Assembly: GCF_964048965.1 (NCBI RefSeq)
Contig: NZ_OZ040189.1
Location: 3,872,154-3,936,153, forward strand
Origin: Tenacibaculum sp. 190130A14a
Lineage (GTDB): Bacteria > Bacteroidota > Bacteroidia > Flavobacteriales > Flavobacteriaceae
Direction: 5' to 3'
DNA: 64,000 nucleotides
The notes beneath the pieces are model-generated. The model was not told where the DNA came from. It ran no database searches and worked only from the letters and a program-made list of their open reading frames with translations. The number at the start of each line of letters is the position of its first letter. The stretch's first letter is position 1. This document shows, one piece after another, positions 33,240-42,563 of this stretch. Position numbers and translations under genes: made by a program.

Positions 33240-33893
33240 TTAAAAGTTCGCATTCCACTCTTTGTAAAATTGCTCCAGAAACTGCTTCATAAAATCGTCT
33301 CTATCTTGAGCTAACCTTCGACCTGTTTCAGTATTCATTTTATTCTTCAATAATAATAGTTTCTCATAAAAGTGATTAATTGTAGGAGCAGTAGATTTCT
33401 TATATTCTTCTTTCGACATATTCAAATTAGGCTTAATTTCAGGATCATACAATGCCCTATTCTTAAATCCACCATAATTAAAACAACGTGCAATTCCAAT
33501 TGCTCCAATAGCGTCCAACCTGTCTGCATCTTGAATTACACCCAACTCCGGAGAACTAAACTCTTGATGAAAGTTCCCTCCTTTAAAAGAAATATTCTTG
33601 ATAATATTCTCTACGTGCAAAATCACATTTTCATCAACTCCTTCTTTGCTTAAAAAAGCTCGTGCCTTTTTAGGACCAACAGTTTCATCTCCATTATAAA
33701 ATTTGCTATCTGCAATATCATGTAATAAAGCACCTAAAGCTACTACAAATCGATCTACCTCTTCCTCTTGAGAAATTAATAACGCATTTCTATAAACTCG
33801 CTCAATATGAAAAAAATCGTGTCCTCCTTCTGCCCCTTCTAAAGTCTCTTTAACAAAGGATATTGTATTTTTTATTATTTGTTCTTTATTCAT
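33240..33893 (-). CDS. HD domain phosphohydrolase
   Basis: A 217-residue metal-dependent phosphohydrolase. The metal ligands are visible as H in GHDFFHIERV (residues about 24-33), the HD pair in LLHDIADSKF, a later H in ILHVENIIKNISFKGG, and D in VIQDADRLDAIGAIGIAR. This pattern matches the small YedJ/YfhA-type HD proteins, often assigned to nucleotides, though the substrate here is not known. It stands alone between terminators. Confidence 0.9.
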   Translation of the reverse strand: MNKEQIIKNTISFVKETLEGAEGGHDFFHIERVYRNALLISQEEEVDRFVVALGALLHDIADSKFYNGDETVGPKKARAFLSKEGVDENVILHVENIIKNISFKGGNFHQEFSSPELGVIQDADRLDAIGAIGIARCFNYGGFKNRALYDPEIKPNLNMSKEEYKKSTAPTINHFYEKLLLLKNKMNTETGRRLAQDRDDFMKQFLEQFYKEWNANF

Positions 33894-33905
33894 ATGTCAA
33901 AAATA

Positions 33906-33935
33906 AAAATCCTGTACAATTATGTACAGGATTTT
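33906..33935 (-). terminator. Terminator after asd
   Basis: Thirteen-base perfect arms (33906-33918 and 33923-33935) with a 4-base loop and flanking A/T runs, 23 bases past the asd stop. Confidence 0.9.
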
Positions 33936-33957
33936 AAAAACTTAATATATTATTTTC

Positions 33958-34965
33958 TTATGCTTCAACAGAATTTTTAATAAGACTGTTTGCCACTAAA
34001 TATTCTGCAATTTGAATCGTATTTGTAGCAGCCCCTTTTCTAAGATTATCGGAAACTATCCACATATTCAATGCATTTTCTCTAGATAAATCTCTACGAA
34101 TTCTCCCTACAAAAACTTCATCTTTCCCTTCTGCATAAAAAGGCATTGGGTATTCATTATTCTCTATATTATCTTGAACAACTACACCATCTGTTTCATT
34201 CAAAACTGTTCTTACATCATCCAACTCATAGTGGTTATCAAACTCAATATTTACAGATTCACTATGTCCTCCTACTACAGGAATTCTAACTGCTGTTGCG
34301 GTAATTCCAATACTTGGATCGTTTAAAATTTTATGTGTTTCTCTAACTAACTTTAACTCCTCTTTAGTATAACCAGCTTCTTCAAAAACATCACAATGAG
34401 GTAAAGCATTCTTATGAATTTGATGAGGATATGCAGCCTCCCCTTCAATACCTTTTACTTCATTTTCTAACTGACGTACAGCTTTTACACCAGTTCCTGT
34501 AATTGATTGATAAGTAGAAATTACTAACCTATTAATTCCATATTTCTTATGTAAAGGAGCCAAAGCCATGACCATTTGAATGGTAGAACAATTTGGGTTT
34601 GCAATAATTTTATCTTCTTCAGTTAACTCAGAAGCATTAATTTCAGGTACAATTAATTTCTTTGTAGGATCCATTCTCCATGCAGATGAATTGTCTATTA
34701 CCGTCGTTCCTACTTCAGCAAATTTAGGCGCCCATTCTAATGAGGTGCTACCACCTGCTGAAAACAAAGCTACATCTGGTTTCATAGAAACAGCAGTTTC
34801 TAACCCAACTATCGTGTAGTTTGTTCCTTTAAACTCTAACTGATTCCCTACAGAACGCTCTGAAGCTACAGGAATTAATTCTGTTACAGGAAAATTACGT
34901 TCTGCTAATACTTGTAACATTACATTACCTACCATTCCGGTAGCTCCTACTACTGCTACTCTCAT
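33958..34965 (-). CDS. asd: Aspartate-semialdehyde dehydrogenase
   Basis: A 335-residue enzyme that reduces aspartyl phosphate to aspartate semialdehyde for lysine, threonine, methionine and diaminopimelate synthesis. The NADP motif is VGATGMVG (residues 6-13), the active-site Cys is in NPNCSTIQM, and substrate contacts lie in QSITGTG and RIPVVGGHSESV. It produces the precursor of lysine, which could feed the siderophore decarboxylase. Its ATG overlaps the stop of the GNAT gene by 4 bases. Confidence 0.96.
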   Translation of the reverse strand: MRVAVVGATGMVGNVMLQVLAERNFPVTELIPVASERSVGNQLEFKGTNYTIVGLETAVSMKPDVALFSAGGSTSLEWAPKFAEVGTTVIDNSSAWRMDPTKKLIVPEINASELTEEDKIIANPNCSTIQMVMALAPLHKKYGINRLVISTYQSITGTGVKAVRQLENEVKGIEGEAAYPHQIHKNALPHCDVFEEAGYTKEELKLVRETHKILNDPSIGITATAVRIPVVGGHSESVNIEFDNHYELDDVRTVLNETDGVVVQDNIENNEYPMPFYAEGKDEVFVGRIRRDLSRENALNMWIVSDNLRKGAATNTIQIAEYLVANSLIKNSVEA

Positions 34966-35459
34966 TTTTTACTTTTATTTACGGTAAGTTGCCAATAGCC
35001 AACATCTACCCATTTATTAAATTTATATCCAACTTCTTTAAAATGCGCTACCTTTTCAAACCCAAACCTCTCATGTAATCTTACACTAGCTTCATTTGGT
35101 AACGATATTCCTCCAATTAATACTCGAAACTCACTTTCTTTTAATGTATCAATGAGTTTTGTATATAATTGAGTTCCTATTCCTTTTTGAATTGCTCCTT
35201 GCTTCACATATACGGAAACCTCTGCTGAATTACTATAAGCGCTTCTCGTATTCCAAAAGTTTGCATGTGCGTAACCAACAACTCCTTGTTCATCTTCAAA
35301 AACAAACCAAGGAAAAGACTTTGTTACATCAACTATTTTATTTTCAAAATATGTCACAGTAACAGGAGATTCATCAAATGTTGCAATATCGTTTTCTACA
35401 TAATAATTGTAGATGTCTGAAATCTCCTTTGCATCTCGTATGCTTACACTCCTTATCAT
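34962..35459 (-). CDS. GNAT N-acetyltransferase, phosphinothricin acetyltransferase-like
   Basis: A 165-residue GNAT enzyme with the family N-terminus IRDAKEISDIYNYYVENDIATFDE, the central GYAHANFWNTRSAYSNSAEVSVYV and the acetyl-CoA-binding QKGIGTQLYTKL, followed by NEASVRLHERFGF. This matches the pat/bar/YncA group, which acetylates amines such as methionine sulfone or related amino-acid analogues. The true substrate is unknown. It is translationally coupled to asd by a 4-base overlap. Confidence 0.9.
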   Translation of the reverse strand: MIRSVSIRDAKEISDIYNYYVENDIATFDESPVTVTYFENKIVDVTKSFPWFVFEDEQGVVGYAHANFWNTRSAYSNSAEVSVYVKQGAIQKGIGTQLYTKLIDTLKESEFRVLIGGISLPNEASVRLHERFGFEKVAHFKEVGYKFNKWVDVGYWQLTVNKSKK

Positions 35460-35598
35460 TTCTTTTAAATACTAGTACAAAGGTTTAAAAAAATCAGATT
35501 AGTTGTATCTCTTTTTACTTAAAATTTTAGCTAAAAGTTTAATTCCTATCAATTTGATATCAAATGTGTTATTTTAAACACCGAAACTAAATTTTATG

Positions 35599-35606
35599 TA
35601 CATTTG
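35599..35606 (+). promoter_or_regulatory. Promoter -7 element for trhO-trhP
   Basis: TACATTTG fits TAnnTTTG exactly, 56 bases upstream of the trhO start chosen here. Confidence 0.6.
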
Positions 35607-35662
35607 CAGCGATTTTATTGAAAAATCATAACTTATTATTGTTTAACTTAAAAAGGTATAGC

Positions 35663-36694
35663 ATGCAACTGTACAACAAGTTAAGCGCAGAGGAACGCGC
35701 TAAATTAATTGACGAAGCGGGAAAGGACCGTCTTACTATTTCTTTCTATCAATATTTTAAGATAGAAAACCCAACACTTTTTAGAAATAAATTATTCATC
35801 GAATGGAATGAACTTGAAGTTCTTGGAAGAACTTATGTTTCTTATGAAGGAATCAATGCTCAAATTTCTGTTCCAGCTGAGAATTTCTTAGCATTAAAAG
35901 AACAATTAGATAGTATTTCTTTCTTAAAAGATATTCGTTTAAATGTTGCTGTAGAGCAAGACAATAAGTCGTTCTTAAAACTAAAAGTAAAAGTTCGCAA
36001 TAAGATTGTAGCCGATGGATTGAATGATGATACTTTTGATGTTACCAATAAAGGGGTTCATTTATCAGCAAAAGAGTTTAACGAAATGCTTGCAGACCCT
36101 AATACTGTTTGTGTAGATATGCGTAATCATTACGAAAGTGAGATAGGTCATTTTGAAGGAGCCGTTACTCCAGATGTAGATACTTTTCGTGACTCTTTAG
36201 ACATTATTGAAAATGATTTAAAAGAACATAAAGAAGATAAAAACCTATTAATGTATTGCACAGGAGGAATTCGCTGCGAAAAAGCCTCTGCTTACTACAA
36301 ACACAAAGGATTTAAAAATGTTTTTCAATTAGAAGGTGGTATTATTGAATATACGAGACAAGTAAAAGCCGAAGGCATCGAAAATAAATTTAAAGGAAAG
36401 AATTTCGTTTTTGATCATAGACGTGCTGAACGAATCTCTGACGATATTATTTCTAATTGCCATCAATGCGGTAAACCTTGTGACACACACACTAACTGTG
36501 CAAATGAAGGATGTCATTTGTTATTTATTCAGTGTGATGAATGTGCCGAACAAATGGAAAATACATGTTCTTCAGAATGTCAAGAAATCATTCATTTATC
36601 ATACGAAGAGCAAAAAGCTTTACGTAAAGGAAAGCACGCCAGTAATAAAATCTTTAAAAAAGGACGTTCAGAAGCTTTAAAGTTCAAGAAATAA
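35663..36694 (+). CDS. trhO: tRNA uridine(34) hydroxylase TrhO (rhodanese-like)
   Basis: A 343-residue protein matching YceA/TrhO, which uses oxygen to make 5-hydroxyuridine at tRNA position 34. The N-terminal domain contains TYVSYEGINAQISVP. The rhodanese domain carries the catalytic loop CTGGIRC (Cys199 to Cys205), and the C-terminal zinc-like region has repeated cysteine pairs (CHQCGKPCDTHTNC and more). I chose the ATG at 35663 (MQLYNKLS) over an upstream TTG at 35618. It shares one base with the start of trhP. Confidence 0.93.
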   Translation: MQLYNKLSAEERAKLIDEAGKDRLTISFYQYFKIENPTLFRNKLFIEWNELEVLGRTYVSYEGINAQISVPAENFLALKEQLDSISFLKDIRLNVAVEQDNKSFLKLKVKVRNKIVADGLNDDTFDVTNKGVHLSAKEFNEMLADPNTVCVDMRNHYESEIGHFEGAVTPDVDTFRDSLDIIENDLKEHKEDKNLLMYCTGGIRCEKASAYYKHKGFKNVFQLEGGIIEYTRQVKAEGIENKFKGKNFVFDHRRAERISDDIISNCHQCGKPCDTHTNCANEGCHLLFIQCDECAEQMENTCSSECQEIIHLSYEEQKALRKGKHASNKIFKKGRSEALKFKK

Positions 36695-37941
36695 TGCAAA
36701 AGATAGAATTAATGGCTCCCGCTGGTAATTTTGAATCATTACAAGCGGCATTAGATAACGGATGTGATTCTGTATACTTTGGAGTTGAACAACTAAACAT
36801 GCGAGCTAGAGCATCTATAAATTTTACCTTAGATGATTTAGAAGAAGTTTCTCGTAGATGTAAAGAAAAAAACGTTCGAACTTACCTTACTTTAAATACG
36901 ATTATTTACGATCATGATTTATCAATTGTAAAAACATTAATAAAAAGAGCTAAAGAAGCAGATATTACAGCTGTAATTGCAATGGACCAAGCTGTAATTG
37001 CGATGGCTAGGGCAGAAGGTATGGAAGTACATATCTCAACACAAATAAATATTACAAACATTGAAACCGTAAAATTTTATGCGATGTTTGCCGATACTGT
37101 CGTTTTGAGTAGAGAATTAAGCTTACGCCAAGTAAAGAAAATTACCGAACAAATAGAAAAAGAAGAAATCAAAGGACCATCGGGACGTTTGTTAGAAATT
37201 GAAATTTTCGGACACGGAGCTCTTTGTATGGCTGTTTCCGGTAAATGTTACATGAGTTTACACTCACACAATTCTTCTGCAAATAGAGGTGCATGTAAAC
37301 AAAACTGTCGTAAAAAATACACAGTAATAGATCAAGAATCCGGTTTTGAAATGGAATTGGATAATGAGTACATTATGTCTCCAAAAGATTTATGTACTAT
37401 TGACTTCCTTGATCAAGTGGCAGATGCTGGGATTAAAGTGCTTAAAATTGAAGGTCGTGGACGTGCACCTGAATATGTTGCCAAGGTAATTAAATGTTAC
37501 CGAGACGCTATTGATAGTTTATACAATGGAAATTACGATAAGCAGAAAGTAATTAGCTGGATGCAAGAACTTGAAAAAGTATACAATCGTGGTTTTTGGA
37601 ATGGATACTATCTAGGTCAGAAATTAGGAGAATGGAGCAAAGAACCTGGTTCTCATGCTACTCAAAAGAAGGTATACCTAGGAAAAGGAGTTCATTATTT
37701 TTCAAAGGCCGAAATTGGTGAGTTTAAAATTGAAGCATATGATGTAACTGTTGGAGATACAATTTTAATTACGGGGCCTACTACTGGAGCTAGAGAAATG
37801 GAATTAAAAAGCATGTTTGTAAACGACAAAGAAGCACAAACGGCTACCAAAGGTGATGAAGTAACTATGAAGCTAGATTTTAAAATTCGTCCATCAGATA
37901 AACTATACAAAATCGTAAAAACCGAATTTTCAAAAAACTAA
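36694..37941 (+). CDS. trhP: Peptidase U32-family tRNA hydroxylation protein TrhP
   Basis: A 415-residue U32-family protein of the YegQ/TrhP type, which makes 5-hydroxyuridine in tRNA by a prephenate-dependent route. Family marks are ELMAPAGNFESLQAALDNGCDSVYFG at the N-terminus (two blocks), HISTQINITN, FGHGALCMAVSGKCYMS, and the cysteine group NRGACKQNCRKKY that can bind an Fe-S cluster. It follows trhO with a one-base overlap and is followed by a ferredoxin gene, again sharing one base, so the three form one unit. Confidence 0.92.
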   Translation: MQKIELMAPAGNFESLQAALDNGCDSVYFGVEQLNMRARASINFTLDDLEEVSRRCKEKNVRTYLTLNTIIYDHDLSIVKTLIKRAKEADITAVIAMDQAVIAMARAEGMEVHISTQINITNIETVKFYAMFADTVVLSRELSLRQVKKITEQIEKEEIKGPSGRLLEIEIFGHGALCMAVSGKCYMSLHSHNSSANRGACKQNCRKKYTVIDQESGFEMELDNEYIMSPKDLCTIDFLDQVADAGIKVLKIEGRGRAPEYVAKVIKCYRDAIDSLYNGNYDKQKVISWMQELEKVYNRGFWNGYYLGQKLGEWSKEPGSHATQKKVYLGKGVHYFSKAEIGEFKIEAYDVTVGDTILITGPTTGAREMELKSMFVNDKEAQTATKGDEVTMKLDFKIRPSDKLYKIVKTEFSKN

Positions 37942-38171
37942 TGGTCGTAATTACATTACAGCGTAATAAATGCATAGGTTGCAATTATTGTGTTGAGTTA
38001 GCTCCTGCACAGTTTCAAATGTCTAAAAAAGACGGTAAATCGGTTTTATTACATTCAACAGAAAAAAAAGGTTTTTTTACTATAAAAACTCATGACGATA
38101 GTATTTTTGAAGCTTCGCTAGAAGCAAAAAAGGCATGTCCTGTTAAAATTATAGAAGTAAAACAACGATAA
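37941..38171 (+). CDS. Small 4Fe-4S ferredoxin
   Basis: A 76-residue single-cluster ferredoxin with CIGCNYC (Cys at about residues 12, 15 and 18) and the fourth ligand in KKACPVK. Between them lies a longer region than in minimal ferredoxins. It should carry low-potential electrons. Its start overlaps the trhP stop by one base, suggesting that it serves TrhP, which has its own cysteine cluster. The operon ends in a strong terminator. Confidence 0.92.
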   Translation: MVVITLQRNKCIGCNYCVELAPAQFQMSKKDGKSVLLHSTEKKGFFTIKTHDDSIFEASLEAKKACPVKIIEVKQR

Positions 38172-38190
38172 GAAAGAACATTTCTATTTA

Positions 38191-38214
38191 AAAGCTCTCA
38201 AAATTGAGAGCTTT
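38191..38214 (+). terminator. Terminator after the ferredoxin gene
   Basis: Eleven-base arms (38191-38201 and 38204-38214) followed by a T-run. The stem closes on AGCTCTCA/TGAGAGCT. Confidence 0.88.
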
Positions 38215-38256
38215 TTTGTTTTAAAAATTCAGTAATTTTATCTTAAAACAAAATCA

Positions 38257-38661
38257 ATGTCAGGAGAAAAAAACTTAGCTGTTCTAATTAAAGAAATGAA
38301 GCCTTACCTTAATACAGGTGAATATGTGTTTGTTTCAGTTTCTCCCAATGAGGCGGCAACTATTTCTAACAAAGATATTATAGGTTTGTTTAAAGAAACT
38401 GAAGGTAATACTCTCGTTTTAGAACGCTCTATTGCAGATAAACATAATCTTTCTTATGATTTTATAGCTTCTTGGATTACTCTTAAAATTCATTCTTCTT
38501 TAGATGCTGTTGGACTTACAGCTGCTTTTTCTAATGCATTGGCAAAACACAATATTAGTTGTAATGTTATTGCTGGTTTTTATCACGATCATATTTTTGT
38601 TGCCAAATCAGATGAAACTAAAACCATCAATACTTTAAATAAGCTGTCTGCACAATATTAA
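38257..38661 (+). CDS. ACT domain-containing protein
   Basis: A 134-residue protein of the COG3602 type, with two ACT-like halves: EYVFVSVSPNEAA in the first and SWITLKIHSSLDAVGLTAAFSNALAKHNISCNVIAGFYHDHIFV in the second (two adjacent segments). ACT domains bind amino acids and act as sensors, but the target here is unknown. It is followed one base later by dinB, so the pair may be co-transcribed, although no functional link is apparent. Confidence 0.85.
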   Translation: MSGEKNLAVLIKEMKPYLNTGEYVFVSVSPNEAATISNKDIIGLFKETEGNTLVLERSIADKHNLSYDFIASWITLKIHSSLDAVGLTAAFSNALAKHNISCNVIAGFYHDHIFVAKSDETKTINTLNKLSAQY

Positions 38662-38662
38662 A

Positions 38663-39745
38663 ATGGAACTCCAGCCACCATATCGCAAAATTATTCACGT
38701 TGACATGGATGCTTTTTATGCATCTGTAGAGCAACTTGACAACCCTGAATTAATAGGTAAACCCGTAGCAGTTGGAGGAAGTGAAATACGCGGAGTAGTT
38801 TCAGCAGCAAGTTACGAGGCACGAAAATTTGGGGTACGCTCTGCTATGAGCGGAGTACTTGCTAAAAAAAAATGCCCTCATATAATATTTGTCCCTCCAA
38901 GATTTGACAGATATAAAGAGATCTCTTTAAAAATTAGAGCCATTTTTTACGATTATACAGATTTAGTAGAACCACTTTCTTTAGACGAGGCCTATTTAGA
39001 CGTAACAGAAAACAAAAAAGGAAACCCCTCTGCAAATTCAATTGCCAAAGAAATTAGAGACCGTATATGGAATGAATTGGAACTAAGAGCTTCAGCTGGA
39101 ATTTCAATCAATAAATTTTTAGCTAAAGTTGCTTCTGATATTAATAAACCTAACGGACAAAAAACCATACACCCAGAAGAAGTAATCGATTTTTTAGAAA
39201 AACTTCCCGTAAATAAATTTTATGGCGTTGGAAAAGTAACTGCTGCCAAAATGCACAATCTCGGACTGTTTACAGGATTAGATCTTAAAAACAAATCTCG
39301 TGAAGAACTATCTAAACTATTTGGAAAATCTGGATTGCATTATTACAATATTGTAAGAGGAATTCATACATCTGAAGTAAAACCAAACAGGGTAAGAAAA
39401 TCAATTGCCGCTGAACGAACTTTTAGTGAAAACATTTCTTCAGAAGTTTTTATGCTAGAAAAACTTGATAAAATTGCTATTGAATTAGAAAAAAGAATGG
39501 TTAAATCAAACACAAAGGGCAAAACATTAACTCTTAAGATTAAATACAGCGATTTTACGCAACAAACGCGTAGTAAAACAACACTTCATTTCATTCAACA
39601 AAAAAAAGAGTTCTATCCTATCGTAAAGGAACTGTTATTCCAAGAAAAACTAAAAAATTCAGTGCGCCTTTTAGGTATTTCTTTTAGCAATTTGAATACC
39701 GAAAAAAAGGACCCTGTTTGGGTCCAGTTAAAATTCGATTTTTAA
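38663..39745 (+). CDS. dinB: DNA polymerase IV
   Basis: A 360-residue Y-family translesion polymerase. The catalytic motifs are HVDMDAFYASVEQ (residues about 11-23) and LSLDEAYLDVT near 103. The helix-hairpin-helix thumb segment is YGVGKVTAAKMHNLGL, and the little-finger domain follows. The C-terminus QLKFDF is a plausible sliding-clamp-binding motif. It is tail-to-tail with the TPR kinase gene, overlapping it by 4 bases. I saw no LexA-like site. Confidence 0.95.
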   Translation: MELQPPYRKIIHVDMDAFYASVEQLDNPELIGKPVAVGGSEIRGVVSAASYEARKFGVRSAMSGVLAKKKCPHIIFVPPRFDRYKEISLKIRAIFYDYTDLVEPLSLDEAYLDVTENKKGNPSANSIAKEIRDRIWNELELRASAGISINKFLAKVASDINKPNGQKTIHPEEVIDFLEKLPVNKFYGVGKVTAAKMHNLGLFTGLDLKNKSREELSKLFGKSGLHYYNIVRGIHTSEVKPNRVRKSIAAERTFSENISSEVFMLEKLDKIAIELEKRMVKSNTKGKTLTLKIKYSDFTQQTRSKTTLHFIQQKKEFYPIVKELLFQEKLKNSVRLLGISFSNLNTEKKDPVWVQLKFDF

Positions 39746-41655
39746 GATAAAGGAATTTTAATAGATACTTTAGTACCGATTGCTTTTCCTTCTGCATCTT
39801 TTAGATCAAAATAATCTAAAGAAAAATCATCTTTAAATTCGTTGGTAAAGTTTTGTAAACGTTGTTTGGTTAAGTCGATTCCGATTGATCGTCTATTTAA
39901 TGATTTATTCTTCTTTATTCTAAAAGCTTGTTCGCGCCCTACACCATTATCTTCAATATCTATTTGAATAAAATCTTCAGAAATTTTAAGCACTTCTAAG
40001 CTTACTTTTTTACTCCCTTTTTTCGAAGATAATCCATGCCAAATAGCATTTTCTAAAAAAGGTTGCAAAATTAATGGCGGTACTTTAATACTTTCTAAAT
40101 TGATATCCTCATCTACTCTTTCAGAATATTCAATTTCATTGGAGAAACGTATATTTTCAATACTCATATATAAATTCATCGTGCTAAGTTCTTCACTCAA
40201 ACTCACCTCTTTCACCTTAGACGCATCCAATATATTTCTAATAAGTTTTGAAAATTTATTTAAATAATAAACTGCATTTTTTTGTTCATTATTGATAATA
40301 TAGAGCTTAATAGAATTTAAGGCATTAAAAACAAAGTGTGGGTTCATTTGACTTTGAAGAGCCTCTTGTTCTAGCATCAATATCTTCTTGTCATTTTTAA
40401 GTAATCTTTGCCTATAAATAGAGTATAACACTACGCTGAATAAAGCTAAAGAAACAAACGTAATAATTAGAATATTTCTACTTTTGGTTAAATTAAGTTC
40501 TGCTATTTTCTTCTCCTTATCTAACCTAACAATCTTATTATTTTTTATTTCATCTTCAAAATTACTCATTAGATTAGTTACCCAACGAATATTTTTCTCA
40601 TTGAAGGTCTTTTTATCGATATCAATCGAACTTTGAAAATGTTCTAAAGCCTCTTTAAAATTATTTTGTTTTTGATGAAGCTCTGATAAATGTAAATAGC
40701 TCACCGACAAACTAGAAGGTATATTATTATCTGCACCTATTTTTAGCGACTTATATAAGTATTCTTCAGCCTCGTCTAAGTTATTCTTTTTTATTAAAGC
40801 CCAACCTATGGTATTATACACTTCAGATAAATAATATCGATTACCTAATTCTTCTGCAGTAGGTACAATATCATTTATATAATTATAAGCCTCATTATAC
40901 TTACCTTGCTTTATTAAAATATTACTAATACTATTATGACAAATAACCCTTCCTAAATCACTATTGTTTAAATTGTTATACTCTAATGATTTATTAAAAT
41001 TTTCTAAAGCCAGATCTAAATCTCCAATATTTTGATAGGCGTATCCAATGTTTTGATGGTTAATTGCCAACCCTCTTAAATCGTTTAATTCCTTTTGAAT
41101 TTCAATAGATTCTTGAAACTTAGCCAATGCCAATTCATATTGCCTAATCGTCAAATAAATATTACCTATACTGTTTACACTAATACTATGACTTACTTTA
41201 AAATCTTCATTCGGGTTTTTTATCTTACTGATAATTTCTAAAGCTGCTTGATGATAATTCAGGGCTCCTTTTACCTTATCTTGTCTTCTGTAAATAACCC
41301 CTAGCTGATTTAATGTGATAACTTCTCCTTCTACACTTCTAATCTTTCTCGCTAATTCTAAAGCTGACTTATAATACTCTTCAGCCTTATCATATTCGGT
41401 TATATTTCGATGTGATCTTCCCTTGAGGTTGAGTGCAAATACTTCTCCTATTTTATAATTTTCCTCTTGACTCCTTTTTAAGAAATTAGCAATTTCTTCA
41501 TTGGTAAACCTAATTCTTCTAAAGTGTTTTTGAACTTTATAATAATTTTCTTCTTTTTTGGTAACAGCATCACTAATAAGACTATCAACTTTCGTTTGAG
41601 CATAAAAGTTAGTAGTAATTAAAAATGTTAGTAGGATTTTTAAAAAAGGTTTCAT
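39742..41655 (-). CDS. TPR-containing sensor histidine kinase (LytS/His_kinase type)
   Basis: A 637-residue kinase with a signal peptide or N-terminal helix (residues 1-19, ending NFYAQ), then a periplasmic region of about eight TPR repeats (for example NLGVIYRRQDKVKGALNYHQ-type units), one transmembrane helix (ILIITFVSLALFSVVLYSIY) and the LytS-type H-box MNPHFVFNALNS. The ATPase domain carries LQPFLENAIWHG and DNGVGRE. The TPR region suggests that it senses a protein or peptide outside the inner membrane. It is coupled to the LytTR regulator gene one base upstream. Confidence 0.93.
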   Translation of the reverse strand: MKPFLKILLTFLITTNFYAQTKVDSLISDAVTKKEENYYKVQKHFRRIRFTNEEIANFLKRSQEENYKIGEVFALNLKGRSHRNITEYDKAEEYYKSALELARKIRSVEGEVITLNQLGVIYRRQDKVKGALNYHQAALEIISKIKNPNEDFKVSHSISVNSIGNIYLTIRQYELALAKFQESIEIQKELNDLRGLAINHQNIGYAYQNIGDLDLALENFNKSLEYNNLNNSDLGRVICHNSISNILIKQGKYNEAYNYINDIVPTAEELGNRYYLSEVYNTIGWALIKKNNLDEAEEYLYKSLKIGADNNIPSSLSVSYLHLSELHQKQNNFKEALEHFQSSIDIDKKTFNEKNIRWVTNLMSNFEDEIKNNKIVRLDKEKKIAELNLTKSRNILIITFVSLALFSVVLYSIYRQRLLKNDKKILMLEQEALQSQMNPHFVFNALNSIKLYIINNEQKNAVYYLNKFSKLIRNILDASKVKEVSLSEELSTMNLYMSIENIRFSNEIEYSERVDEDINLESIKVPPLILQPFLENAIWHGLSSKKGSKKVSLEVLKISEDFIQIDIEDNGVGREQAFRIKKNKSLNRRSIGIDLTKQRLQNFTNEFKDDFSLDYFDLKDAEGKAIGTKVSIKIPLS

Positions 41656-41656
41656 T

Positions 41657-42388
41657 CTAAAATTTTTCTAAAAACTCAGATTTTCTTTGGCGCGAAACTG
41701 GTATTTTATGGTTGTCTGTTAATACCACATAACCGTCTGACTTTAAAAATTCTTTGATTTTATTTAGGTTTATGATGTAAGAGTTATGAATTCTAAAAAA
41801 ATGTTCATCTGGTAGCAATTCATTTACTTCCTTTAATTTTTTTGTAACGACTATTTTCTTACCATTACGAATATGTATGGAACTATAGTTACCATCTGAT
41901 TCTACAAAAATAATTTCATCATTATCTAGAAAAATTAGCTTTCCATCTGTATTGATCGTAATTTTTCGTCTGTTAAACTTTTCATTAAAACTGGTAAGTA
42001 TTTTCTCAAACCTTTCTGCGCTATTATCTGCTGAATAGTTTTTAATTCTTCGAATCGTTTCTTCTAAATCATCTGAGTCAATAGGCTTTAATAAGTAATC
42101 AATTGCTTTATTCTTTAAAGCCTTAATTGCGTACTCATTGTAAGCAGTAGTGATAACCACTGCAAAATCTCTATTAGTTAACTTAGATAGTAACTGAAAA
42201 CCATCCATGGTTGGCATTTCAATATCGAGAAACAAACAATCTATAGTAGCTAAGTCTAAATACTTGATTGCTTCTTCGGCATCAGTAAAAGTTTTCTCTA
42301 TTACAATATCATTATCAAAATTAGACAATTCCCAGCTTAACCCCTGAATTGCCTTTGGTTCATCATCTACAATTACTGCCTTTAACAT
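41657..42388 (-). CDS. LytTR-family response regulator
   Basis: A 243-residue regulator. The receiver domain has acidic residues VDDEP and the phosphorylation site Asp55 in LFLDIEMP, and the C-terminal LytTR DNA-binding domain has GNYSSIHIRNGKKIVVTKKLKEVNELLP, FRIHNSYIINL and VPVSR-type strands. I place the start at the ATG at 42388 (MLKAVIVDDEP) since receiver domains begin there; 42406 would only add a short Cys/Lys tail. It is the cognate partner of the TPR kinase. The two tandem small RNA units lie divergently upstream. Confidence 0.94.
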   Translation of the reverse strand: MLKAVIVDDEPKAIQGLSWELSNFDNDIVIEKTFTDAEEAIKYLDLATIDCLFLDIEMPTMDGFQLLSKLTNRDFAVVITTAYNEYAIKALKNKAIDYLLKPIDSDDLEETIRRIKNYSADNSAERFEKILTSFNEKFNRRKITINTDGKLIFLDNDEIIFVESDGNYSSIHIRNGKKIVVTKKLKEVNELLPDEHFFRIHNSYIINLNKIKEFLKSDGYVVLTDNHKIPVSRQRKSEFLEKF

Positions 42389-42403
42389 ACACTTACATTT
42401 TCC

Positions 42404-42411
42404 CAAATGTA
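42404..42411 (-). promoter_or_regulatory. Promoter -7 element of the LytTR-TPR kinase operon
   Basis: On the minus strand TACATTTG matches TAnnTTTG exactly, 15 bases ahead of the regulator ATG. Confidence 0.65.
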
Positions 42412-42563
42412 ACTTTTATTATGATAAAAATAAAATGGCTTTTTAGAGATTTATTGCTAAAAAAACACTTAAAACATATGATTAGCTACCATTTATACAA
42501 AAAAAAGCACCAAACACACACTAACTCCCTAATTTAAAAAACTTTCGCTGCATATTTGCCACG

